62,173 nucleotides of DNA from positions 1-62,173 of the forward strand of contig CAYSYM010000020.1 of assembly GCA_964435115.1 (NCBI GenBank), read 5' to 3'. Of the stretch, positions 16,965 to 27,110 are shown in pieces. The stretch's first letter is position 1, and the number at the start of each line of letters is the position of its first letter. The DNA comes from CAYSYM01 sp964435115 (GTDB lineage: Bacteria > Chloroflexota > UBA6077 > CF-72). The position numbers and the translations under genes are program-made. The notes under the pieces were generated by a model, which made no database searches, was not told where the DNA came from, and was given only the letters and a program-made list of their open reading frames with translations.

Positions 16965-19315
16965 TCCGCAGTATCTGTCTCATCAGCCAGGAGTATCCGC
17001 CCGACACGGCCTACGGCGGCATCGCGCGCGTCGTGGAGATGGCGGCGCGCTCGCTCGCCGAGGCGGGCGTGGCCGTCCACGTGATCACCCTCGATCCGAC
17101 CGGCCGAGGCCGGACCTCGCTCGCCCACGGCGTCGTCGTCCATCGTGTCCCGGCGCCAGCGGCCACCCTGCCGCCCGACATGCCCTACGTGACCGCCGGG
17201 ATTTGGAGCCAGGCGGTCGCGCAGCGGTACCGTGAGCTGGACGAGCTTATCGGCTTCGACGTGGTCCAGGTGCAGGACTATGCCGCGGAAAGCCTCCACC
17301 TCGGCAGGCGGCCGGAAACACCCCTGGTCGTCTACCTGCACGGCGTCATGTCGCTCGTGTCGCGCTTCTCGGGGCAGCCGCGGACGCCGGGCCAACGCGC
17401 GTTCGACGCGCTGGAGATCATCGCCCTCCGGTCAGCGGACGCCCTCCTGGCGCCGTCTCCACTCGTGCTCGAGGAGACCCGGGCGCTCGTCCCTCCGCCG
17501 CTCCCGCCCGCTCAGGTGGCACCACCGCAGTTTGACGTGGGACGCTTCGCCTGTCCCCCGCGCACGTTTGACGGCGGTCCGCTGCGGGTGCTCTTCCTGG
17601 GGAGGCTCGAGCCGCTCAAGGGTCCAGACCTCGCCATCCGGGCCGCAGCCGCGGCCCGCCAGCGCGGGCTCGACGTCCAGCTCACGCTGCTTGGCCGGGA
17701 CATTCCCGATGCAGCCGGGCGATCCATGCGGCGTGAAATCCTCCTCCCGCTCGCGCACGGGCTGGGACTTGACCTAGGCGACGTGCGCTTCGTCGAGCAA
17801 CGCGACGAGGCGGGTGTGCTCCAGCACCTGCGGAGCAGCCACTGTGCGCTGCTGCCCTCGCGGTTCGAGAACGTCCATATCGCGGCGGTCGAGGCGTTGG
17901 CTTCGGGGATCCCCGCGATCACAGGCAGCCAGTCGGGTCTGGCTCACTGGGTCGCTCCCGAAGATGGCCTGCGGACGATCTCCGTCGACGATCCGGAGCA
18001 CTTCGCCGAACTAGCGGCCGAGGCGCTGGGTAACTCGGCGTGGCTGGGCGAGGCCGGGCAGCGGGGGGCGCGCCGCGTCGGCCAGCTCTTCGACCCCGGG
18101 TCCGTCAGCGCGGCCCACCTCCAGCTCTATGAGCGGCTGGTCCACGATCGGCGTGGCGCCCAAGTCACGCGTCCTCGTGCGGCGGCGGCACCCGGGCCGA
18201 GCATCGCCATCGTGGTCCTGGCGCACAACGCGCTGGCCTACACGCAGCGCTGTCTCCGGAGTCTGCTCGCCCACACGAGCACCCCCTTCCACCTGTACGT
18301 CGTCGACAACGCCTCGACCGATGGCACCGCGGACTGGGCGGCGAGCCTGGATCCGCGCGTGACGCTCGTCCGCAGCGACGTGAACCGCGGCGTCTCTGGC
18401 GGGCGGAACCTGGGGCTCGCGGCGATCAGCAGCTCGGGCGCGAGCTACGAGTACGTCGTCTTCCTCGACAACGACGTGGAGGTGGCTGCCGACTGGTGGG
18501 CACCGTTCGTCGCCGCGCTGGAGCAAGATCCCTCGGCGGGGATCGCCGGGGAGCAAGGGGTCAACCTAGCGTTCCACGCTCAAGGACGCAGTGCGCAGCC
18601 GGTCGTCGAGCCGGGCCCGGTCTCCAGTGACATGGTCATCGGGTACTGCATGGTGATGCGGACATCCGCGGTGAGGCAGATCGGCCGCTTCGACGAGCAC
18701 CTCGGCCTGTTCTGGCACGACGACGACGACTACTGCCTGCGAGCGAAGCGACTCGGGTACCGCGTGCTCCACGTCAGGAGCGGCCGGGTCCTGCACTTCG
18801 AGCACAAGTCGTCATCGAGCGTGGCGGGGATCTGGAGCGCGTCCGAGACGCCGTCCGAGCTGTCCCAGCGCAACCAGCGCTACCTCTCTGCGAAGTGGCA
18901 GCAGGCAATCAGAGGGACGCGCACGTTCGTCGCCCTGGCGCAGGTCGACGAGCTCGTCGAGCACCCCGAGATGCTCGCGGCGTACGGCCGCTGGTTCACG
19001 GATGCCGACGACGCCACGCTGCTCGTCTACGCGCCTGACTGGAGCCTCGACGCGGTCGCTCGCCAGCTTGCCGGTCTCGTGGGCGAGGCGGGCCTCGACC
19101 GGGAGAGCAGCGCCGATGTGCTGACGATTGCCGCGCCGCGTGATCCCCAGCAAGAGCGACTCCTGGCCAGTGCGGCAGACGTCATCTACACCCGCCGCAT
19201 ACCGAGCGGTGTCTTCCAGGCACCGCCGCACTTTAGCGACTCACAAGTTGACGAGATGCGCGAAGTGGCGCTCCGTCGGTGGGCGGCAACCTCGCCGGCG
19301 CCCCTGGCGGCGTAG
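16961..19315 (+). CDS. Two-module glycosyltransferase (GT4-like plus GT2)
   Basis: 784 residues joining two transferases of different fold. Residues 1-390 are GT-B, GT4-like: EYPPDTAYGGIARVVEMAA, LFLGRLEPLKGPDLAIRA and SRFENVHIAAVEALASG, which carries the E-x7-E catalytic motif. Residues about 415-660 are GT-A, GT2-like: IVVLAHNALAYTQRCL, VDNASTDGT, and FLDNDVEV as the metal-binding acid motif, with a WHDDDDYCLR acceptor motif. The last 120 residues resemble the C-terminal tail of the next gene product. It overlaps the preceding methyltransferase gene and lies 12 bases before the giant glycosyltransferase. It probably adds two sugars to a flagellar or envelope glycan. Confidence 0.88.
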   Translation: MIRSICLISQEYPPDTAYGGIARVVEMAARSLAEAGVAVHVITLDPTGRGRTSLAHGVVVHRVPAPAATLPPDMPYVTAGIWSQAVAQRYRELDELIGFDVVQVQDYAAESLHLGRRPETPLVVYLHGVMSLVSRFSGQPRTPGQRAFDALEIIALRSADALLAPSPLVLEETRALVPPPLPPAQVAPPQFDVGRFACPPRTFDGGPLRVLFLGRLEPLKGPDLAIRAAAAARQRGLDVQLTLLGRDIPDAAGRSMRREILLPLAHGLGLDLGDVRFVEQRDEAGVLQHLRSSHCALLPSRFENVHIAAVEALASGIPAITGSQSGLAHWVAPEDGLRTISVDDPEHFAELAAEALGNSAWLGEAGQRGARRVGQLFDPGSVSAAHLQLYERLVHDRRGAQVTRPRAAAAPGPSIAIVVLAHNALAYTQRCLRSLLAHTSTPFHLYVVDNASTDGTADWAASLDPRVTLVRSDVNRGVSGGRNLGLAAISSSGASYEYVVFLDNDVEVAADWWAPFVAALEQDPSAGIAGEQGVNLAFHAQGRSAQPVVEPGPVSSDMVIGYCMVMRTSAVRQIGRFDEHLGLFWHDDDDYCLRAKRLGYRVLHVRSGRVLHFEHKSSSSVAGIWSASETPSELSQRNQRYLSAKWQQAIRGTRTFVALAQVDELVEHPEMLAAYGRWFTDADDATLLVYAPDWSLDAVARQLAGLVGEAGLDRESSADVLTIAAPRDPQQERLLASAADVIYTRRIPSGVFQAPPHFSDSQVDEMREVALRRWAATSPAPLAA

Positions 19316-19327
19316 GAAGGAGGTCCC

Positions 19328-22300
19328 GTGGGGACGAGCGGACGACCCGGCCGCACGAGGTCCGAGAGGCGCAGGCGGAAGACACGGCGGCTTGCCGTCC
19401 GATCAGTCAGGCCGCGTCCGGGCCAGTCGGCGCCACAGGGTGGCACTGCAGCGGCTCGTGCGCCTGCCGGGACCGCGCCGGGTGGCGACGATCGAGACGA
19501 CCGGGAGCCGGCTGGCCCGCCGCCCGGCGGGCGGCGCGGGCTACCGGGCCTGACCTGGGAATCGAGCATCTGGGGCCAGTCGGGCTACGACTACGCCGCG
19601 CGCTTGCTGCTCACGGGCCTGACCGAGGCGGGGGTGGATGTCCAGATCCGGGCGCTGTGGAGCGGCGAGAACGTCCGTGTCGCAGGGTGAGCTGAACCGC
19701 TACGAGGTTCCGACGGCGAGCGGACGACGCCTGGTCTTCACCACCGTCGCCAAGCCGCCCGAGTTCTGGAGGCTCGTGGCGCGGCTCGATCCGGCGCCCG
19801 CGGGCGCCGGACGGGTGTACGTGACCTTCCACCCCCCGGGCTGGCACGAGGGCGGCCCGACTGGGCCGTGGGTGGACTTCTACGCGCAGAAGCGTCTCGA
19901 GAACCCGCTGGCGCTCGCCTACGTGGGCTTCACGATGTTCGAGACCGATCGCATCGCGCCCGAGTGGGTGGCATCGTGCAACGGCATGGACGAGATCTGG
20001 GTGCCGTCGGAGTTCAACCGGGCGACATTCGTCCAATCCGGCGTCGACCCGCGCAAGGTCTTCGTCATCCCCCTGGGCCTGGACCTGGCGCGCTACCGGC
20101 CAGCCTCGACGCGCCCGCTCAGCCTGCCAGGTCACGCCGGCTTCAACTTCCTCTCGGTCTTCGAGTGGAACAAGCGGAAAGGGTACGATATCCTCCTGCG
20201 CGCCTACGCAGAGGAGTTCAGCCACCGGGATGACGTGGCGCTCGTCGTGCGGACGTACGGGTACGTTGGGCGCGGCGCGCCCAACGAGGCGCAGCTCCGC
20301 CGGACCCTGCTCGAGCTGTGTCCGCACCCGGAGCGGGCCCCACGCCTGGTCGTCCTCGAGGACCGCTTCCCGGACGACCAGATGCCCAGCCTGTATGCGG
20401 CATGCGGTGCCTTCGTCCTCCCGTCCCGGGGCGAGGGCTGGGGCATTCCGTACATGGAGGCGATGGCCATGGGCCTCCCTACGATCGGGACGCGGTGGAG
20501 CGCCAACACGGCCTTCATGACGGACGAGAACGCATTCCTCATCGAGACCGACGGGCTGGTCGAGATCGAGCCTGGCGACCCCGAGTACCCGCACGAATAC
20601 TGGGGCCATCACATGGCCCAGCCATCACTCGATCACCTCAAGAAGCTGATGCGCCAGGTGTACGAGGATCGTGTGGAGGCGCGGCGTCGCGGTGCCGGAG
20701 CCCGCCGCGACGTGGCGCGGCTGTGGACCAGGGAACACTCGCTGCGGCGCATCGTCGAGCGGCTCGAGACGCTCGGGCGCCGGCGCTGGCAGCCCACGCC
20801 GGGCCTGCGGCCGGCCGTTCTGGTCTGGAGCGCCCCGCTGCTCGACCCGAGCGGCTACGCGGACGAAGCCCGCAACCTCCTCCTGGGGCTCGATCGCCTT
20901 GGCGTGGCCGTGCGCGCCGCTCCGATCGTGTGGAGCCAGCGGACGACGGAGCTGCCGCGGGACGATGCCGCATCGCTCGCCCGCCTCCGCCAGACACCGC
21001 TTAGCCCCGCGTACGTCCACGTCCAGCACATCTTCCCGCCCCACTTCCGGCCCGATCCCGCCGCCGTCGCCACCGTGGGACGTACGATGTTCGAGACCGA
21101 CCGTCTGCCGGCGGACTGGGTCGCGAAGTGCAACGAGATGGACGAGGTGTGGGTTCCCTCCGAGTTCAACCTGGAGACCTTCGCCCGCTCAGGGGTCGAC
21201 CGCCGGAAGCTGCACAAGGTCCCCGGCGCCATCGACGCGCGCCGGTTCCGCGGCGACGTTCGCCCGCTGGCCCTCGAAGGACGGCGTGGCTTCGCCTTCC
21301 TCTCCGTCTTCGACTGGAGCCTCCGCAAGGGCTGGGACGCGCTGGTCCGCGCCTACGTCGAGGAGTTTGTGGCGAACGAGGACGTGTGCCTGTACCTGAA
21401 GGTCTATTCGAGCTACGGGCAGACTGATCGCCAGCTCCTTGACCGGATCAGGACCTACACGCGCGAGGCGCTCGGGCGAGAGCCCGAGGAGATGCCGAAG
21501 ATCGTCTTGCTGGGCGGGGTGTTCTCCGAGGAGCGCATGCTGCGTCTCTACCGCAGCGTCGACGCCTACGTCATGCCGAGCCGCGGCGAGGGGTGGGGAC
21601 GCCCGTTCATGGAGGCAATGGCGTCCGGCCTGCCCACCATCGGCACCGGGTGGAGCGGCAACACCGAGTTCATGACGCCGGAGAACTCCTACCTGGTGGA
21701 GTACGAGCTCGTCGATGTCCCGCCAGAGGCGGTGGCCGAGGCAGCCCACTTCGCCGGCCACCGATGGGCCGAGCCGTCCGTCGCGCACCTGCGGGCGCTC
21801 ATGCGCCAGGTCTTCGCCGATCGGGAGGCGGCACGGGCCAGCGGCGCCCGCGCCGGGCAGGAGATCCTCGAGCGCTACGACCGACCGGTCGTCGCCCAGG
21901 CGATCGCCGGGCACGTGCGCCGCCTCCTCGGGCGGCCCGTCTGGACCGTCCCGGTGGCCTGGGAGGGCTCGCAGCTCGTCTACCACAGCCTGGCCCACGT
22001 CAACCGTGAGCTGTGCCTCCAGCTCCTCCGCTCGGACGAGGTGGACCTCTCGATCATCCCGTACGAGCGGCACCAGTTCGACACCGCGGCTCAGCCCCGG
22101 TTCGCCCCCATCGAACAGCACATCCGGAGGCCGACGAGCAAGCCGGCAGTGGTCCACGTGCGCCACCAGTGGCCCCCCTGCTTCGAGCCGCCGCAGGACG
22201 GCGCCTGGGTCATGATCCAGCCGTGGGAGTTCGGCGGCCTGCCGGCCGCGTGGATCGAGCCGATGCGCGACACAGTGGACGAGATCTGGGTCCCCTCGTC

Positions 22301-23552
22301 CTGGGTCCGCGAGTGCTACGTTCGGAGCGGCGTGCCGGCCGACAAGGTCGCGGTCATCCCCAACGGCGTGGACACGGACACGTACCGCTCGGAGGGTGCG
22401 AAGCATCCGCTGAAGACGACGAAGCGCTTCAAGTTCCTCTTCGTCGGCGGCACGATCGGTCGCAAGGGGATCGACATCCTGCTCGAAACGTACCTCGCCA
22501 CCTTCACCGCGGCCGACGACGTGTGCCTGGTCGTCAAGGCGGTCGGAACTGACTCGGTGTACCGCGGCTCGTCGCTGGCGGGTGAGATCGCGCGCCTGGC
22601 GAGCCAGCCGGGCGCGCCGGCGTTCGAGTACATCGACGTCAACCTCAGCGACGACGGCGTCGCCGCCCTCTACCGCGCGTGTGACGCGCTGGTGCACCCC
22701 TACCGCGGGGAAGGGTTCGGCCTCCCCGTCGCCGAGGCGATGGCGTCCGGGCTGCCCGTCATCGTCACGGGCTACGGCGCCTGCCTCGACTTCTGCGACG
22801 AGGCCACCGCCTACCTCGTTCCCGCTCACGAGGTGCGCGTCCCTCAGGCTGACGGGCTCCCGCCCGCGGCCGTGGGCTACTGGTGGGCAGAGCCGGACCG
22901 GCGGGCGCTGGCAGCCCTCATGCGCCGCGTAGTGGCGGACCCGGAGCACGCGCGCGAGACAGGCCGCCGGGCCCGGCAGCGCATCGTCGAGCAGTACCAG
23001 TGGGCGCACGCCGCGCGCCGGGTGCGTGAGCGCCTCCTGGCGCTCGCTGGCCGCACGCCGCGCCGCTTCCTGCCCCTGGAGCCGTTCCGCGCCGGGGTCG
23101 AGCCGTGGCCGCTCGACGGGCGTCGTCGCGTCGCCTTCTTCCACCACCCGCGCTGGGATGCGCCGGCCTGGCAGGAGGTCGTCACGTGCTACGCGCGCGC
23201 GTTCGGCCCGGAGGCCGACGTGACGCTGATCCTGTGGCTCGACCCCGCCCAGGGGGTCTCGGAGGTCGAGGCGGGCGAGCGCGTCGCGGTCGCTCTGGCC
23301 CGCGCCGGCCTGGACCCGGAGCGGGTGCCTGACCTCCTGCTCGTCCCTGACGGGCTGGACCTCGCCGGGCTCGGCCGCCTCTACGCGGCGGTCGACTGGG
23401 TGGTGCCGCACGGCGACCCGCTCCAGGCGGAGCGGGCCGCGCGCAGCGGGGCGCGCGTGCTGGGCTCGCTCGACGCGCCGGCGTGGCGGGCCGCCCGCGT
23501 CCAGCGGGCGGCCCGCGCGGAGCAGGGGGCTGGGGACGCGAAGGCGGCCTGA
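19328..23552 (+). CDS. Giant triple-module glycosyltransferase, interrupted by a +1 frameshift
   Basis: GTG at 19328 follows AGGAAGGAGG. The first frame encodes a basic low-complexity leader and the start of a GT-B module (WESSIWGQSGYDYAARLLL, EAGVDVQIRALWSG) and stops at 19688-19690. The following frame continues the same domain (ELNRYEVPT, TMFETDRI). Removing one G from the GGG at 19685-19687 restores a single frame of about 1407 residues. Three GT4-like modules follow, with EGWGIPYMEAMA, EGWGRPFMEAMA and EGFGLPVAEAMA as their E-x7-E motifs; modules 1 and 2 share WVPSEFN and MFETDR. A degenerate GT-like tail ends the protein. It could be a natural inactivation, recoding at GGG-TGA, or an assembly error. 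Confidence 0.8.
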
Positions 23553-23580
23553 GGCGCGCGCCAGCGGGGCGCGGGCAGGC

Positions 23581-23895
23581 TTACTGGTCGGAGTCGAGGA
23601 ACAGCGCCGCTGGCTGCGCCGCCTGGCGGTAGCCGGCGAGCGCTGCCTGTCCGCGGGCCCCGGCGGCCAGGGCTTCGCGGATGAGCCGCATCTCGCCTCG
23701 GAACAGGGCGGCGGTCTCGCCATCCAGCCGCAACGTCTCGCGAATGGCCGCGGCATCCTCCCGGGTGGCCGCCGCCGCACCGGCCAGCACCGCCTCACGC
23801 ATCTCGACCACCCGCACGGCCGTCTCCAGGTCACGCCGGGCAGCAGCCGCGACCTGCGCGCGCGCGAGCCGGAGCACCCGCTGGTACGCGCTCAC
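23581..23895 (-). CDS. FliT-like flagellar export chaperone (tentative)
   Basis: 104-residue, largely alpha-helical protein rich in Ala, Arg and Glu, starting with GTG 23895 only 7 bases after the fliD stop. A small helical protein immediately downstream of fliD is the usual place for FliT, the chaperone of the filament cap, and length and composition fit, but primary-sequence conservation in this family is low and I recognise no diagnostic motif. No FliS gene is seen in the window. The name rests mainly on position. Confidence 0.5.
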   Translation of the reverse strand: MSAYQRVLRLARAQVAAAARRDLETAVRVVEMREAVLAGAAAATREDAAAIRETLRLDGETAALFRGEMRLIREALAAGARGQAALAGYRQAAQPAALFLDSDQ

Positions 23896-23902
23896 GCCGC
23901 CA

Positions 23903-25957
23903 TTACCGCTGCAGGCTGGCCAGCGCGCTGGCCAGCTGCGATCCCTGCCCCTGGAGCTTGCTCAGCGCCACTTCCAGGGCGGTGAACTTCTTCTGGAGCT
24001 GCTGCCGTCGCAGCGCCAGGCGGTCCTCCATCGCCTGGATCCGCTGGTCGAGCGCCCGGATCTGGTCGTTCGCGCTCGTCTCGACCGCCTGGAACGCCCC
24101 GTCCGGCCCGAGCGCCTGGTTCACGTACGCGTTGAGGCTCTGCAGCACGCCGCGGCTGCTGACCGTGTAGTCGATGGAGTCGGTGCCCGAGCCGCTGGCG
24201 TTGGCTGCGATCGTGATGCCCAGGATGAGCGAGCTGTTGGTGCCGCCGGGGCTGATCGTGCCGCTCGTCTGCGGCAGCGTCAGCCCGTCCAGGCTGCGAG
24301 TGAACGTGGCGGTCACGGCGCTCGTGCCGTCCCAGGTCACAGCATACGACCCGCTGTACACCTGGTCGCGAGGAAGGCCCGAAATGGATCCGATCCACGT
24401 ACCACCCGTGCGCAGCGTCGCCGTCGCGGCCAGGGCGGATACCACGCCCTGGACCGCGCCAGGGTTGTCGGCGAGCGCCGTGCGCAGCTTCGCCTCATCC
24501 AGCACGAGCTGGCTGGTGCTGCCGACGGCGCTGCCGTACGCACCGGTGGAGATGCCGATGTCCGCGAAGCTGCGGTACGCGCCCGCCAGCCCCTCGGCGG
24601 GACTGGCGACTGCTGACCGGATGGTGCGCTCCAGGCCGAGCACGGTCACGTCGCCGGTGAGCACCGACGCCTGCTTGTTGGTCGCGTCGTACTTGGTGAG
24701 GTCCTGGATCTTGGCGACGAGCTGGTTGAACTGGTCGACGAACGCCCGGAGGTTCTTCGCCGCGGTGTCGGCATCCTGCGCCACAGTGACAGTCACCGCC
24801 GACGGATCTGTTCGCACCAGGTTGAGCGTCACGCCCGGCACGGCGTTGGCGATCGTGTTGGAGTTGCTGTACTGGACGGCTCGGCTGTCGATGGCGTACT
24901 GGGCCGTCGTCCCGTACGCCTGGGTGGCCGTGGTGAGCTGCATCGCCTGCAGGAAGTTCCCCGAGGTCTCCTGCAGGCTGATGGCCTGGTTGCCTGTCGC
25001 GGTGCTCGCCAGCGTCACGCGGTCGGTCGCGGCGTCGTAGCTGGCGCGCACACCCGCGTTCGCGGCGTTGATCCGACTCAGCACGGTCGAGAGACTGTCG
25101 TTGGCCGTCCAGGTGACAGCGACGCCGTTGATGGTGAAGGCGCCCGTCCCGCCGTTGTCGTTCAACGCGGTGGCGAAGCGCCCGCTGCTGAGCTTCTCGC
25201 CGGGCAGCGCGGTCCCCAGCAGGCCGCTGTTCACCACGTCTGTGACGCCGGGACCGACGGACGTCCCGTTCGCCACCAGCCGCGCCGCGGCCAGGAAGTT
25301 GCTCGTGTCCGCTCCGGAGCCGAGCTGGATCGGCGTGCCGGTCGTGGTCGCCGTCAGGCGCAGGACGTTCGCGTTGCCGTAGGCGTCGAGCGCGAGGCTC
25401 GCGGTCACGCCGATACCGGCCGTGGCGTTGATCCGGTCGCGGACGGCGAGAATCGTGTCCACGGTGGCATCCACGGTGACGGTCTGGCCGTTGATGGTGA
25501 AGGTGCCCGAGGTCGGCGTGATCGCGAACCCTGCGCTCCGGAGCGGGGCGGCCTGGCTGATTGGCGTACCCACGGCCTGGGCCGTGGAGCCTGACGCGCT
25601 GGACACCGTGGTGGCGGTCGCCAGCCGGTCCACGCGCACGGTGAACGTCCCGTTGGCGGCGCCAGCGCCGGCGGTCGCGGTCAGGATCGTGGGCGAGGTG
25701 CTCGGCGTGCTGGTGGTCGCCGTCTTGGCGTTGACCGCGCTCGGGTCCAGTAGCGTCTTGACGGCGGTCTGCAGCCCCGCCAGGCGCGTCCGCAGGTCCT
25801 GGTAGGCTTTCGTCCGGTCCTGAACGCGCTGGCGCTGCGTCGTGAGCTGCGTGAGCGGCGCGCGCTCCACCGCCATCAGCCGGTCGATGATGGCGGCCGT
25901 GCTGAGGCCGGACACGAGGCCGTCGACGCTGAAGAGGCTGGTGGAGTTAACGGCCAT
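23903..25957 (-). CDS. fliD: Flagellar filament capping protein FliD
   Basis: 684-residue hook-associated protein 2, exported to the filament tip where it directs flagellin assembly. The N-terminal domain is recognisable (FSVDGLVSGLSTAAIIDRLMAVERAP and a following coiled coil), as is the C-terminal domain (LSKLQGQGSQLASAL). Between them lie long Thr/Ser/Gly-rich beta regions, including flagellin-hook-IN type repeats (TFTINGQTV, AFTINGVAV). It is the first gene after its own candidate FliA promoter at 25990-26018 and is followed directly by the fliT-like gene. Confidence 0.95.
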   Translation of the reverse strand: MAVNSTSLFSVDGLVSGLSTAAIIDRLMAVERAPLTQLTTQRQRVQDRTKAYQDLRTRLAGLQTAVKTLLDPSAVNAKTATTSTPSTSPTILTATAGAGAANGTFTVRVDRLATATTVSSASGSTAQAVGTPISQAAPLRSAGFAITPTSGTFTINGQTVTVDATVDTILAVRDRINATAGIGVTASLALDAYGNANVLRLTATTTGTPIQLGSGADTSNFLAAARLVANGTSVGPGVTDVVNSGLLGTALPGEKLSSGRFATALNDNGGTGAFTINGVAVTWTANDSLSTVLSRINAANAGVRASYDAATDRVTLASTATGNQAISLQETSGNFLQAMQLTTATQAYGTTAQYAIDSRAVQYSNSNTIANAVPGVTLNLVRTDPSAVTVTVAQDADTAAKNLRAFVDQFNQLVAKIQDLTKYDATNKQASVLTGDVTVLGLERTIRSAVASPAEGLAGAYRSFADIGISTGAYGSAVGSTSQLVLDEAKLRTALADNPGAVQGVVSALAATATLRTGGTWIGSISGLPRDQVYSGSYAVTWDGTSAVTATFTRSLDGLTLPQTSGTISPGGTNSSLILGITIAANASGSGTDSIDYTVSSRGVLQSLNAYVNQALGPDGAFQAVETSANDQIRALDQRIQAMEDRLALRRQQLQKKFTALEVALSKLQGQGSQLASALASLQR

Positions 25958-25989
25958 GCGCGCGACGCTCTCAGGACGCTCCTACGTTG

Positions 25990-26018
25990 ATAGTCGGCCG
26001 GCTCGGCGCCAGGCTTGA
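25990..26018 (-). promoter_or_regulatory. Candidate sigma-28 (FliA) promoter of fliD
   Basis: On the minus strand, TCAAGCC, 13 bases, then GCCGACTAT. Spacing and most bases equal those before flagellin; even the spacer (GGCGCCG) is shared. The -10 resembles the GCCGATAA consensus of FliA. Predicted leader is about 30 bases. Confidence 0.6.
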
Positions 26019-26177
26019 GCCGGACACCTGAAACTTGCCGGCTGCCGTCGTGGCTGGCTCAGGGGCAGGGTTGAGTCTGCCCGCCCGGAGCGCCGCCGCG
26101 GGAGAGCGCGGCGTCCCGGATGAGCGAGACGCCCGCACCGGCGTCGCCTGGCCACGTGTCCGCCGGGCCCGAACGGC

Positions 26178-26209
26178 GTGAGGCCCTCGGCTCAGGCCGA
26201 GGGCCTCAC
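26178..26209 (-). terminator. Strong hairpin downstream of flagellin gene
   Basis: Perfect 14-bp inverted repeat GTGAGGCCCTCGGC / GCCGAGGGCCTCAC with loop TCAG, 27 bases beyond the flagellin stop. There is no U-tract on the minus-strand transcript, so it may act as a terminator in this GC-rich genome or protect the abundant flagellin mRNA 3' end. Confidence 0.65.
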
Positions 26210-26235
26210 GGGAAGGCGGAGGACGTGCGACGCGC

Positions 26236-27060
26236 CTACCGCAGGAGCGTGAGCACGGCCTGTGGCGCTGTGTTCGCCTGCGCCAGAACGGAGGTGCCCG
26301 CCTGCTGCAGGATCTGCGCCCGCGTGAAGTTGACCGTCTCGGCCGCCATGTCGACGTCCCGGATGCGGCTCTCCGACGCGGCCAGGTTCTCCTGGGCCAC
26401 CCCCAGGTTGGCGATGGTGTACTCCAGGCGGTTCTGGACAGCGCCGAATGTGCCGCGGGTCGTCGACACCGTGTTGAGCGCGGTGTCGATGGTGTCGAGG
26501 GCCGCCTGCGCACCGGTCTGGGTCGTGACGCTGATCGTGCTCACCCCGAGACCGACAGAGCTCATCGACGTGCTCACCGCCACGTTCACCTGGTCGGACG
26601 ACGCGCTGCTGGTACCGATCTGGAGCGTGGCGCTCAGGGTCCCGTTGAGCAGCGAGATGCCGTTGAACTTGGTTGAGCTGGCGATCCGGTCCAGCTCCGT
26701 GTTGAGCGCCGAGACCTCGGAGGAGATGGAGCTGCGGTCGCCGCTGCTCAGGGTGCCGTTGGAGGCCTGGACGGCCAGCTCGCGCATGCGCTGCAGGATG
26801 GCCTGCGTTGCGTCGAGCGCGCCCTCGGCGGTCTGGATGAGCGAGATGCCATCCTGGGCGTTGCGCTGGGCCTGCGCCAGGCCGCGCACCTGCGCACGCA
26901 GCTTCTCGCTGATGCTCAGACCCGCGGCGTCGTCGCCGGCGCGGTTGATGCGCAGGCCGCTGGAGAGGCGCTCGACGCTCTTGGCGTACATGGCCGAGGT
27001 CACTTGCAGGTTGCGCTGCGCGTTGAACGCCTCGATGTTGCTGTTGATCCGGAATCCCAT
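26236..27060 (-). CDS. fliC: Flagellin
   Basis: 274-residue filament subunit. The conserved N-terminal D0/D1 helices (INSNIEAFNAQRNL, SVERLSSGLRINRAGDDAAGLSISE) and C-terminal D0/D1 (ENLAASESRIRDVDMAAE, ILQQAGTSVLAQAN) are intact; the central part is short and Ser/Thr-rich, so the protein has little D2/D3, as in many Gram-positive flagellins. Those Ser/Thr residues are candidate O-glycosylation sites given the glycosyltransferases on both sides. AGGAGG precedes the ATG. It is the only flagellin in the window and has a long leader with possible CsrA sites and a FliA-type promoter. Confidence 0.97.
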   Translation of the reverse strand: MGFRINSNIEAFNAQRNLQVTSAMYAKSVERLSSGLRINRAGDDAAGLSISEKLRAQVRGLAQAQRNAQDGISLIQTAEGALDATQAILQRMRELAVQASNGTLSSGDRSSISSEVSALNTELDRIASSTKFNGISLLNGTLSATLQIGTSSASSDQVNVAVSTSMSSVGLGVSTISVTTQTGAQAALDTIDTALNTVSTTRGTFGAVQNRLEYTIANLGVAQENLAASESRIRDVDMAAETVNFTRAQILQQAGTSVLAQANTAPQAVLTLLR

Positions 27061-27068
27061 GGTTCAGG

Positions 27069-27110
27069 CCTCCTGTGCCTTTCCCCGGAATGGAGGCGCG
27101 GCATCCGTAC
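27069..27110 (-). promoter_or_regulatory. Putative CsrA-binding sites in flagellin mRNA leader
   Basis: In the flagellin transcript the Shine-Dalgarno region reads ACAGGAGG (27069-27076) and about 30 bases upstream reads GUACGGAUGC (27101-27110). Both carry the GGA core; the second closely resembles the CsrA consensus. Two sites, one over the ribosome-binding site, mirror the hag leader of Bacillus subtilis. Farther up (27124-27146) two overlapping hairpins are mutually exclusive. Confidence 0.5.

Noticed and set aside
21189..23834. Open frame of 881 codons on the minus strand
   Set aside because: Antisense to the giant glycosyltransferase, no recognisable motifs.
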